Source: Beroe forskalii
Taxonomy: Eukaryota; Ctenophora; Nuda; Beroida; Beroidae
Direction of reading: 5' to 3'
DNA: 64,000 nucleotides
NCBI GenBank assembly: GCA_011033025.1
Contig: WFMF01000683.1
Location: forward strand, 1-64,000
Numbering within the stretch: the first letter of the stretch is position 1; the number at the start of each line of letters is the position of its first letter. This document shows positions 23,179 to 34,500 of the stretch, one piece after another. The position numbers and the translations under genes are program-made. Under the pieces are notes generated by a model. The model did no database searches, was not told where the DNA came from, and saw only the letters and a program-made list of their open reading frames with translations.

Positions 23179-23745
23179 ATGTGTATATCAGGTCGAGGTT
23201 TGCAATACAACTACTGTAATTTCTGGAAAGTGCCTGGATTTCTCCTTTATAATATCAGTCGCAAAAATTTCTCCCCGTCCCTCCGTGTCCCATTTTCACA
23301 AAATGTTCAAAATCACGAATTTCTCAATATTAGACTATGTGATGAGAAAAAGACTGTAGCTATAGATAATGTAATATCATTTGACAGGTTCATCAAAAAG
23401 TCATACGATACCAAGAAAGAATTCAACAAGCATTTCCCTAGGACCAAAATTGTTCAGTGTCGCCGAACCAGGCATGGAAGCCTCCTTATCGAACTTGAGG
23501 ATACAAAAACTGCATTGGATATTGTACAAAAATGGAAGCCTAACTTCTTCTCAGTGGATGAAGGAAAATCAAATAAAACCACAGCCTTGTTACTGCAGAA
23601 CAGGAATATCAGGGGAGTGATTACTGATGTTGACATTTCTCTTTCAGAATCTACAATACTAGAGGAGTTCAAAGAACAGTATGAGTGGAACAATGTTAAG
23701 ATAAGGCGCTTTGTTGACAAACAAGGCATTGTGAGGCCTTCTGTC
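23179..23745 (+). pseudogene. LINE A, ORF1 5' part (RRM-like), interrupted
   Basis: The frame reads through NHEFLNIRLCDEKKTVAIDN, FNKHFPRTKIVQCRRTRHGS and LIELEDTKTALDIVQKW, and up to NVKIRRFVDKQGIVRPSV, where its homology switches to a different element. Charged beta-alpha-beta character followed, after the interruption, by CCHC knuckles is the layout of ORF1 in jockey/I-type LINEs. The continuation lies at about 25726. The start codon is uncertain. Confidence 0.6.
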
Positions 23746-25725
23746 CTTGATCGTGAAGTTGGTACTGGAAAATTGCCTAATGCAAAGGATGATATAACGA
23801 TTGCTGAAAACTTTAGTTCTTTCTTTGATAACAAGGTTAAGTCAATCTACTCAAACATTGAAGAAAATATTGATGGACTCAACTCTGCTCAAAATACCAC
23901 TGACTCTGGACCATGTGCTGCATCAGTTCGCTTTTCCGCATTCCAGGAAGTCTCAGCTGAAGAAGTTCTTGAATTAGCCAAAAATCTTCCTGAAAAGTTT
24001 TGTACACTAGATGCTATCCCTGTGTGGCTCTTTAAGCAATGCCTACCAGAGCTGATCAGAGTTCTACACTACATTGTGAATGAATCCCTCAAGACTGGAT
24101 ATTTCCCTGAATCCTTCAAAACAGCTGTAGTAAGGCCAAGTCTTAAAAAGCCAATCTAGATCATGATGTTTTGAACAACTATAGGCCCATCAGCAACATC
24201 TCAAAACTTCTGGAAAAAGTTGTGCACAACCAGCTTGTGAAACACATCGAGGATAACATGCTCTTTAGTAATTTCCAATCTGCTTACAGAAGATTCCATA
24301 GCTGTGAAACTGCTGTGCTCAAGATTCAAAATGATATTCTTCTTATGTTGGACAAAAAGAAAATGTTGTCCTTTTACTTCTAGATTTGAGTGCAGCATTT
24401 GATACCATCAATCACAAACTTCTCCTTGGTAAGCTGCAACTCAAGTATGGTATTTCTGGAATCGTTTATAATTGGATTAGATCATATTTGTCAAATAGAA
24501 AGTTCAAGGTTATGATCAATGGAATCTTCAACTGAATGTCCTCTTGAAATAGGGGTGCCACAAGGATCCATTCTAGGACCCTTACTGTTCATTTTGTATA
24601 CTAAAGACCTAGAAGAAATTATCTCTAAATATGGTCTATCAGTTCATCTCTATGCAGATGACACTCAGATTTATTTTTCTTTTGATGTAAACAGTCCTCA
24701 CCTAACCTCACTGGTATTAAGCAATGTTTTGGTGAGGTCAAAGCCTGGATGACTAGGAATTTTCTGAAGCTCAATGATGATAAAGACAGAATTCATAGAT
24801 ATTGGGTATTATGTTAGTCCAATTGAATCCCTTGATTTGAGTGAATCTGCTTCAAAAGGTATCTGTTTCCCCTGTGTTAGCTACTAAGAACCTTGGATTT
24901 TATTTTGACCACAGGCTGAGTATGGAAGATCAAATCAACCATATTTCGCAAATTTGTTACCTGAACTTAAGGAATATCAAGCGTATAGGAGCAAGACTTA
25001 CACATGACCTAAAGGTTCAGTTAGTTCATGCTCATATTCTTTCCATGATTGACTATTGTAATTCCTCTTATGCTATCATCACTGAGAAAAATCTCCAAAA
25101 GCTTCAAAAGATTCAGAATAACGCAGTCAGGTTCATATGCAAGCTAACTGGTAAAAGAAAATGGACATCAATAAGCCCTTACTTGAAAGAACTTCATTTT
25201 CTGCCTGTTCTTTATAGAGTGAAATTTAAGACAGCTCTTTTAGTATTTAAATGTGTTAACAATCTTGCTCCTAAATATTTGAGTGATCTTATATCAGTGT
25301 CGGGACACAAAAAGTCAGTGTTAGATTGGACAATGACTTTTTCCTTCTGAAAATTCCTCCTAAGCCTAATTTTTCTAGAACTGAAGCTGCATTTAAATAT
25401 AATGGCCCGAGAATTTGGAATAGTTTACCATATTCAATTAGAAGCATCCCTGAGATTTCAGAATTTAAAAAGTGTCTGAAAACTTTTTATTTTGAAATTG
25501 CATTCAATGGAATTTGCTCATAAAAGTTAGATTTTGTTATGTTTTAGTTTTTCAGAGTTAATTTGCACATATGTGGGAACTGTGACACTCTTGTGATCTG
25601 TGTTTTTAGCTTTCGAAGGTTGTCACGCTTAAATGGCTACTAGAATATTTCCCTCTCTGATATCTATTTGACAATGTCTAAGCGTGTAAGAAAAACTTTA
25701 ATTTATTTATTATTTATAACTTTGA
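23746..25725 (+). mobile_element. LINE B (CR1/L2-like) 3' fragment inserted in LINE A
   Basis: A decayed reverse transcriptase in several frames. Recognisable parts in order: a pre-RT segment (TLDAIPVWLFKQCLPEL, 24000-24050), YRPISNISKLLEKVV (24180), DLSAAFDTINHKLL (24385), GVPQGSILGPLLFILY (24555), the catalytic HLYADDTQIYFS (24648), a thumb region to 25350, and RIWNSLPYSIRSIPEISEFK (25410-25470). At least five frameshifts or stops (24159, 24375, 24533, 24740, 25345) make it non-functional. The 3' end is AT-rich (about 25697-25722). It is truncated at the 5' end, as is usual for LINE insertions. Confidence 0.8.
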
Positions 25726-26065
25726 TAGCGCTGAGCAGCTAGAACAAGCAAAGCAGAAAGGAGTTTATCTTGGTAATGTTTTCTGTGAGATCCGCAAATT
25801 TGAACCAAAAGTGTCTGTAACTCAGTGCTACAATTGTTATGGTTTTGATCACACAGCTATTTGGTGTCCCAAGAAACATCAAATCTGCCCACACTGTTCA
25901 CAGAATCACAAACCAAATGACTGCTTGATCAAGCAACAGAATGATATGGAGCAATTTAAGTGTCCTAATTGTAAGGAGGATCGATGTCACTCAGCAACAG
26001 ACCCAAGTTGCCCTATATACCATGAAAAGTTCACGTATTCTAAAAACTCCAGACATGGTCAGTAA
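25726..26065 (+). pseudogene. LINE A, ORF1 3' part: CCHC zinc knuckles
   Basis: Resumes LINE A with DSAEQLEQAKQKGVYLGNVF, then knuckles CYNCYGFDHTAIWC, CPHCSQNHKPNDC and CPNCKEDRCHSATDPSC, and ends RHGQ at 26065. The next frame starts with the ATG inside the last codons (ATGGTCAGTAA), an ORF1/ORF2 overlap as used for coupled translation in related LINEs. Confidence 0.75.
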
Positions 26066-27173
26066 TGTATTCAAACATGTACCTATTTGTCAAATAAATG
26101 TGAATGGCCTAAGCTCACATTCAGCATCATCTCTTGAACATTTTATTGATAAGCATGATATCAATATACTATCTCTCCAAGAAATAAATCGTACCAGTGA
26201 ACTTGATGTTGGAATATTCCCTGGAATGTCAACATTCTCTGTAACTTCAGATCGGGGAGTTTCAATAAGTATTTCAAATAGATACAGTCCCCAGAGACTT
26301 CCTCAATTAGAGGAAGATGGTGTGGGAATAGTTTTCTCACTTATCAATGTTTCTAATCAATCATTGGTCATGGCATCAGCTTACTGTAATCCAGATCCTT
26401 CCACTACAGATGGTATCACTAAGCTGCTGGAGAATATCAAGAGAGCCTGGAAATTTTGTCAAAAAGCCAACATAAGTGGTTTAGCAGTGTTTGGTGACTT
26501 CAATGCCCGTAGTCAACAATGGGGGGACAAGCACCAAAATCCACGTGGCAAGGTACTATTTGAATTTTCAAACAAGAATAAATGTGTCATATCAGCGCCA
26601 CCAGCTAACACCTTTGTTATGAAAAACTCCGATGGGACTATGGGAGGAAGTGTAATTGACTTGTGTATTGCATATGGAAGTACTGTTAAATGGCTTGCAG
26701 ACTCTTGGGTTGATGATACTGATGTCCACGAACTTTTCACTGGTGCCCCAATAAGGGGACACTTGCCAGTCTTGCAACATCTTGTATGCCCTCAGCAGAA
26801 TGCTTCATCAAATACTCCTCTAACTGCCCGAATGGTATTTAACTATGAATGTGCAAATTGGTCTGGTTGGTCATCGTATATTGATGAAATCCTCACCAAT
26901 GTTCTAAACAACTATCAGCAAGAAAATCATGATAGAACACCTACTGACCTGTACGATATACTGATAAATGCTGTCAATGATGCTTCCAACTTGTTCATCC
27001 CTTCAAAGCAGATGTGCTGTCACTCTAAACCTTATTGGAGCCAAAACCTCACTCAATTGTCCCTCAATCTAAGAAAATGTCAGGATCAGTACAAATATGT
27101 CCAATTCCACGACGATGTTTACCACAGGTCAAAAATTCAAGATGGACCTAAGGTGATGAAATTTTGTGTTTAG
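26055..27173 (+). pseudogene. LINE A, ORF2 apurinic-type endonuclease, RT missing
   Basis: From the ATG at 26055 the product reads QINVNGLSSHSASSLEHF, then LQEINRTSEL, the metal-site FGDFNARSQQWG, GGSVIDLCIAYG and finally RGHLPVLQHL, i.e. the exonuclease-endonuclease-phosphatase fold of non-LTR retrotransposons. In the last motif the SDH aspartate position reads Gly. The frame ends at 27173 with unrelated sequence from about 27145, so the whole reverse transcriptase is gone. The element is therefore dead, though the endonuclease frame is still open. Confidence 0.75.
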
Positions 27174-28159
27174 TTAGAAGAGATCTGTAACTTTCAGGAA
27201 CAAAAAACCGTTTGTGAATAGTCCTCATCAGTTTTACGTGAGATTCAGTCAAACTTTGCTACAAATGTGCATTAATAACAGTCAATTTTGAGACTTTTTC
27301 GACCATATAATATCTTGACAAATGTGCAACTTGATGTGCTGCAAAACATTTGCGCATATTGTTTGGAACCTAACAGCATTGTCGTGGTGTATTGGTTCTA
27401 AGTACTTCAAATGAAGGAGATATTTCATTTTAGTCTGTAGCTCAAACGTTGTGAATTACGTAACGGTATAGTACTAAAAGTTTTATTACTCCTGGACTAT
27501 CAAGTCCTTTGTCTTGAAATTTTCATTTCAGGAGTTTAGTGGGTATATCTTGACACTGAGACAATTCGTTTTGCTCATTTTTACCCCTGAATGAGATAAA
27601 GTTGATGTGAATTATTTAACGTTACGTAATTCACAAATTTCAAAGTATGCCATTTAATTTCAAATGCCTCTATTCTGCAGCTATTAATATAAAATTGATT
27701 GGGATACGCTTCAAGTAACCAAAACTATCAATTTTGTATACATACTGTCATTCGTTGTCTAAGGCTGTCCAATTTAGCGGTTTTCAAAGATGCATCAGGG
27801 ACAAGAAAGTCAACAAAACGATCGTTTTTACAGTTATCCATATCAATAACATGTCATTTTGAGACTTGAATGTATTTCAAACAATAAAAAGAGTTTGGCA
27901 GCGTTATGAGGTTATTATGAACAAAATGACCAAAATCAGTTGTGAATTACGAACAAATAATGTGAATTACGCAACGAAATGTTTCAAATTCATGATTTTT
28001 CAATACTTAGCACTAAATAATGAAAATCAGTGGCCTTTCACTAATCACAGTCGATATTTAATGAAAGTATGAAGAATTCGCCCCTTATAGGTTGTGATTG
28101 ATGATTTCTGTAATCTACATTTTTTGAAGCATGATAATTCAATTTTAAATAAATAAATC
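27174..28159. other. non-coding stretch with recurring GTGAATTACG motif
   Basis: TGTGAATTACGTAACG or close variants occur at about 27450, 27608 (with an inverted partner ACGTAATTCAC at 27635), 27939 and 27960. No protein resemblance was seen. It may be part of the element that truncated LINE A. It ends at the first assembly gap. Confidence 0.4.
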
Positions 28160-28259
28160 NNNNNNNNNNNNNNNNNNNNNNNNNNNNNNNNNNNNNNNNN
28201 NNNNNNNNNNNNNNNNNNNNNNNNNNNNNNNNNNNNNNNNNNNNNNNNNNNNNNNNNNN
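28160..28259. other. assembly gap (100 N)
   Basis: Exactly 100 N, the usual placeholder for a gap of unknown size. Sequences on either side belong to unrelated contigs: contig 1 repeats, then clathrin intron 13. Confidence 0.98.
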
Positions 28260-28597
28260 TTTGGGGATCGAAAGTTACATCACACTGGCCTATAATATCT
28301 TATATTCTACTACGACACCTCCTGCTAGATTCGACGAGTAAGATATTATCCTTAACTCTCCTCTGAGTAAGATATTATCCTTAACTATCTCATAATGATC
28401 TGAATAGAAGTAGCAAGTTCATGCACAGATCTTGCAGGCTACCTCGCTCACTTGACAAGAGATTGTTCTTGATTTGTCTATAATTTATGTATTTAGACGG
28501 ACAGGATTGTGTGATTTGCTGGGATATTACTGATAATGAGGGCGGGATGATGGCTGCAGTTTTATTCATAATTAGCCACAGGAAGCGATGATCTCAC

Positions 28598-31500
28598 CTG
28601 TGGAGCACTCATGAGGTTCATCTCAAGGAGACGGGTCTGTAGTGGGCCCTCCTCGGGCTTGTTCCCTTTCAGAGCCTCCAGGAGGAAGGATGTGCATTGT
28701 GGGATGAGGTTCTGTTCCATGAAGACGTTGGTTATCTGAAATACATGGGTGTGACTGTACACTGTACAGGGAGTAAATGGGCGTGATTGTACACTATACA
28801 TCTAGAACAGATCGTGAGTTAGGATAATGATAAGCACGTAATTAGCCGTAGTTTTACGTACAAATTGACGCACAGAGCGCGCAGGCACGCTTGCTTTTGA
28901 CAAAACATGCGATCGATAAATACATACTCTGATCTCATCTGATACTGGTTAGTGGATTTTATTTTTAAAAACATGCTAACATTAGTGCTATAATCGTGGT
29001 CATCAAAATGAAACACTAATCACAGACCTCAGAATAATGTGATTCTGAATAAAACTCTATTGAGATTTGAGACTCTAATGAAACTCTAATGCGACTATGA
29101 GACTTTAATGAAGTAATGAGACTTTTATTGAGACTATATGAGACTCTAATGAGAGGATGAAATATGAGACTAAAATGAGTGCTTATGAGACCCTAATGAG
29201 ACACTTATGAGGACCTAATGAGACCCTGAGACGCTTATGAGACCCAAATAAGACGCTAATGAGACTCACGCTCTCGATGTCAGCGAGAGGAGGGTCGTCC
29301 TGGACGAGCATGGTGGCGAAAGTGGTGCCGTTTTCCACGTTGCTCCGCATCACGTTCCGCAGGATGAAGACGTAGTCGGGCGTGTAGTTGACCTTCTTAG
29401 CGTACAGCACGATCTTCTGGAACTGGTTCGTCTCCGCGAAACAGATTATAACCTGGGAAGTGGTGTGCATCAAGGGCCGGTCTCTCGACTCTAAATTCAA
29501 CTTTTTAGAGGGTGTTTATAAAAAATTTCTTTTCTGGATGTATAGAAAAAGGATGAAGATGGTAAAATATATTCAGTACACAGTAGTTCGAAAAATTAAG
29601 TGCGAAGAAAGTTGCAATACAAAATAATTTTTACAAATCCTACGATATATACAATTAAATTACTACTGAAAAACATTCACTATTTCAACATCTTAAAATT
29701 ATGCTGTCCTAGATGAAAGAAAACTGTACAAAATTTAACGTTCTAAACAGATAAATAAATTAAACTTAAACCACGGTATGAAACGGAAAATATGAATATC
29801 ATACCTCCAGAAAGATTTTTTTGCTCAAAAACTGGATAAATTAATGCTGCCTTACCAATGATAGTGCAGGTTAAATTTACATAATTCGGTAGAGCTATTC
29901 GATATCGAGACGAAATTTCATGATGATCATGCCCAGCAGTTTCTGATACACATGCACTAAAAATTTTATTTAGTATGCTTGAAAAAAATTAAAAACATGA
30001 GATACAGTTTCACTACTATTTTATTACAAAGTTTCATGGCCTTGCAGACAGTCTTTCCATAGTTTGCATTCCATTTGTAGGTAGGCCATTTCTGGAGGCA
30101 TGCGATTAATCAGATTTTAATAAAAGGTTCGCTTAAACTAAATCATAGCACTGCTTCCCAAAAGTCCGCGGATTCCTTTCCTCTGTAGTCACAGCTTCCT
30201 TGAGCGACCACGCGATCAATTGCAGAACGTTTGGGTGACCTATAAAACTAGAAAATAGCAAAACGCAGCGAATCCCTGTGAATCATTGTACGATTGAGAA
30301 CATTGCGCCGGATCTGAGTCACAATATAAAGCTGTACTAAATAAAATGTCCTAATTTGAGCGTGATAAACAAACCTTCTGAGGGATGTTAGCTCTCAGGT
30401 AGACTGACAGAGCTAGTGTTGTATCGTGAGCTTTGATCAGATCTCCCAGCTCCTCACTGCACTCCAGCTGAAATCATATAGGGAAACTTTGAGTTATGAT
30501 AGCTGAAATGTTATATATGAGAAACAGAACTCACTTTAATAAATTGTACATTACCATACTATTCTCAATTCTGAATAGTGGTACAACACGATACGTTGAT
30601 GGGAATACATCAATCAATCGCAGTTCCCTCCAATCCAAAGCACAACGAACCTTCCCTTCGACGAGCCATTTCTCCAGCAGTTGGTTCCTGCCTTGCTGTA
30701 ACACGGGCCTGGCTAGCTCCAGTGACTCAGCCTTGTTGAGTTGGCTGGTTTCCAGTAGAATGGAGAAGTATTGGAGGAGGGGCGAGGCTTGGCCTGGTTG
30801 AGTGGGGCATTGCTGGAATCGTTGGATCGTCTGGGGTGTCCGCAAGATTCCCTGAAATTGCACCAGAATGTGATATATACTTGTTTCTTAATCTTCAAAT
30901 GAAAGGGTACAGAAGTGCTGCAATTCGTCAATTCATAAGTTGAATGTTAATCCGTTTACTGCTTTGCTGACAAGTTTTCTAACAGCAGCAGCAATTTCTT
31001 CCCTTTCACGGATTATTCTAACTAATGATAATCGGGGCCATTTCGGAAACCCTAAAATTATGTGACTGAAATGTAAACCTTAATGCCTAAGTTCTAACAT
31101 TAGTTCTAACATTAGGATATATTTTTGATACAGGAAATTCCACTAGGTGGCTGGAACCTAATGTATTTGATTATGGGAAATTCGAGACAGATACTCATTT
31201 TATTTGTCGTAAAATGGATAAGAGCACTTCAGGCATCATCGAGGCAAAAAGAACACATAAATGGTCAATGGAAATAAGAAACAATCGAGCAATTACTTTC
31301 ATTGCCAGCTACTCTCCTACCTTGGGAGCATTGGCCGCAACTTTGGCAGCCTCGGAATACTGTCCCTGTCCGAAGAGCATGTTGAAGCGCCGAACAAACA
31401 ACTCTTCAGCCCCGGCCAAGTTACATCTGACCGAGATCTTGAGGGCAAGTTCAGGGTTCTTTAACTGGTTCGTGATATATCCCACTATGTTATCTTCGTC

Positions 31501-34500
31501 AATAGACACTGATAACACCTGAGAATATGTGATGTAATAGAGTAGTCTATCGACTGACAGAGGTGGCATTGAGCGCAAGTTATTCATTCCACAGCTATTA
31601 TTTTGTATAGCAATTATAATTTATTGTGAGCATATTTCTAAGCACTGAGCACATACCAGCAAGAATGTGCATACAGATTACATTCCATAATTTTGGGCCG
31701 TTATCAGAGTTTAACACAATGAATGAAATTCCAAGAAACAATATGCGTGCTCTGGAGTTCATGGCATGAGGAAATTGACTTGTGGAACAGAAAATTGAAC
31801 CGAGGACCTTAATTCTACAGATCTACTAAAAGTACGTGCGTGTTCCATTAGCGTATTAGACGCTGCCACAAGAATTGTGTTTTGTAAGCGTTTGAAATGA
31901 AATTTGCTGACAATATGTACTTTATTGCGGCGCGCGCGGAACATTTGGAGAAGAAAACTATCGGAATTCACCGCAATTACGTCACATGCCACGTACCTGG
32001 CCCTTTCGGTTGACCCCGATTATTCCGTTGGAAGCTTCGTGAGGAGCAGTAACGAATATCGTATCCCCTGGTCTAGTCAGCATATTTGGGGTGTACGGTA
32101 CCGACTGACTCAGGGGTTTGGGGGCGGCCCCCAACCGCCGGAGGATATGCGCCGCAGGCGAAACCTCTGAAAATAGCTGAAAGAAGCACTCAAAAAGTGC
32201 CTAAAACAAGTCTCTTTTTACAAATTATACTATGTTTCAAAAGTTGTATTTTTTGCAAAATTTTAAATGCTCATATCATGTTGATGTACGAAATTCATTA
32301 TTCAAAGATCGCTAATACAAGGACGTAGGTATAACACTTCTACACGAGATCATTGGACACATTTACATCGGATCACTGGATCGAGAAATGACTGGAACGT
32401 CACAACACAAGATTATGGGACACAGGTACATCGGATCATTAGATCGAGAACACTGGAATATCGGATCATTACATCATGGAACACAGGTACGTCGGATCAT
32501 TAGATCGAGAACACTGAAACATTAGAGCACTACATCTTGGGTCACAGATACATCGGATCATTAGATCAAGAACACTTGAACATCAGAACACAGGTACGTC
32601 GGAATGTCGGATCATTAAATCGAGAAAACGGGAAAAATCAACAATTAATATGTTAATTAAAACTTATTTGTCACTATATTTGTTCCGTCTTGAATCTTAG
32701 AAATCCGTCACAAGAAAGAAAAATCAGTCGCAAAACATTCGAGACGAGTAAAAAGTGACTGCGAAATCTAAAAGACAATGTTGGAAATGGTACGTGTGCA
32801 CTGCAAACTGAATGCGCGAAACTGAAAATCGGGGTGTCACGGGCACCCCCGCGCAATTAAAATACAGTAGGCACCCCGATTTCACGGCACGCCTAGGGAG
32901 ATTGCAATTTTACAGTAGTACGGGGTGTATGAGAGTTTTACGACGCGCAGCGCGCGCAACAATTGCGCGCGCTAGTTTTGCGGAGGAGAATTCAGTAAGA
33001 TAAATGACAAAATGCGCGGCGCAACGTTGACTAAACGGGGCATTCAGCGATGGACGCTAGGGCAATGATCGCGCGTGCGATCACGGAAATGATAAAAATA
33101 AAATTTGATTTTCTTAATTTCAGCGGGGTGTACATGGACACCCCAACACCCCCACGGCACGCCTCTATATTGATGTTTCGCCAAAAGTGGATCAAATTGT
33201 TACGAAATGTAACCAGTGTTTCCCTGCAAGATTGAACGTTTAGTTCCAAAATACTTCCGAATACCATTGGCCATAAGTAGTTGGTGACAATGATCAAAGT
33301 CCTCAAAAAATTACTGGGAAAATGTGTAACAAAATGTAACCAAACCGGAACCAATGTTTTTCAGGATATAACCAAGTGTTTATTTAGGCCTCTCTTCCTC
33401 TTTCTCAGACGTGCCAATGAGGATAATCCTGTCAACCACTACTTACCTGTCCTTTCATCTACTTTATTCGGTATGATGGTCTCGCCATACGAGTTCACAG
33501 TTACAATTATACCGTCAATGTCACTCATAGGATGGAATGTGGAATGCGCGCAAATCAATATTCTTCATACGTCATTGAATAACATGTAGTATGTCATACG
33601 TCATAATATACGAATGGTGTCAACGTCATATGGCTGGAATGTGGAATGCGTACGAATCTAAATACGTCATACGTCATAACATACGAATGGTGTCAACGTC
33701 ATATGGTTGGAATGTGGATTGCGTACGAATCTGAATACGTCATACGTCATAACATAAGAATGGTGTCAACGTCATGAGGAATAGAATGTGGAATGCGCGC
33801 ATTCGTCATCTTGATTGGGTGTCAACAAACGCATATATAAAGCCCCCCACTGCGGGTGGAGTCATTATTCATTACATTTTTTGACCGCTCCTTCTCCTAC
33901 CACGCCTTCCTTGACGAGTGATGACCAGCCTCTCCTACTCCTACCACGCCTTCCTTGACGAGTGATGACCAGCCCCTCCTACTCCTACCACGCCTTCCTT
34001 GACGAGTGATGACCCACCTCTCCTACTCCTACCACGCCTTCCTTCACGAGTGACGACCAGCCTCTCCTACTCCTACCACGCCTTCCTTGACGAGTGATGA
34101 CCAGCTCCTCCTATTCCAACCACGCCTTCCTTGACGAGTGATGACCAGCCCCTCCCACTCCTACCACGCCTTCCTTCACGAGTGACGACCAGCCTCTCCT
34201 ACTCCTACCACGCCTTCCTTGACGAGTGATGACCAGCTCCTCCTATTCCAACCACGCCTTCCTTGACGAGTGATGACCAGCCTCTCCTACTCCTACCACG
34301 CCTTCCTTTACGGGTGATGACCAGCCTCTCCTACTCCTACCACGCCTTCCTTGACGAGTGATGACCAGCTCCTCCTACTCCTACCACGCCTTCCTTGACG
34401 AGTGATGATCAGCTCCTCCTACTCCTACCACGCCTTCCTTGACGAGTGATGATCAGCCCCTCCTACTCCTACCACGCCTTCCTTGACGAGTGATGACCAG

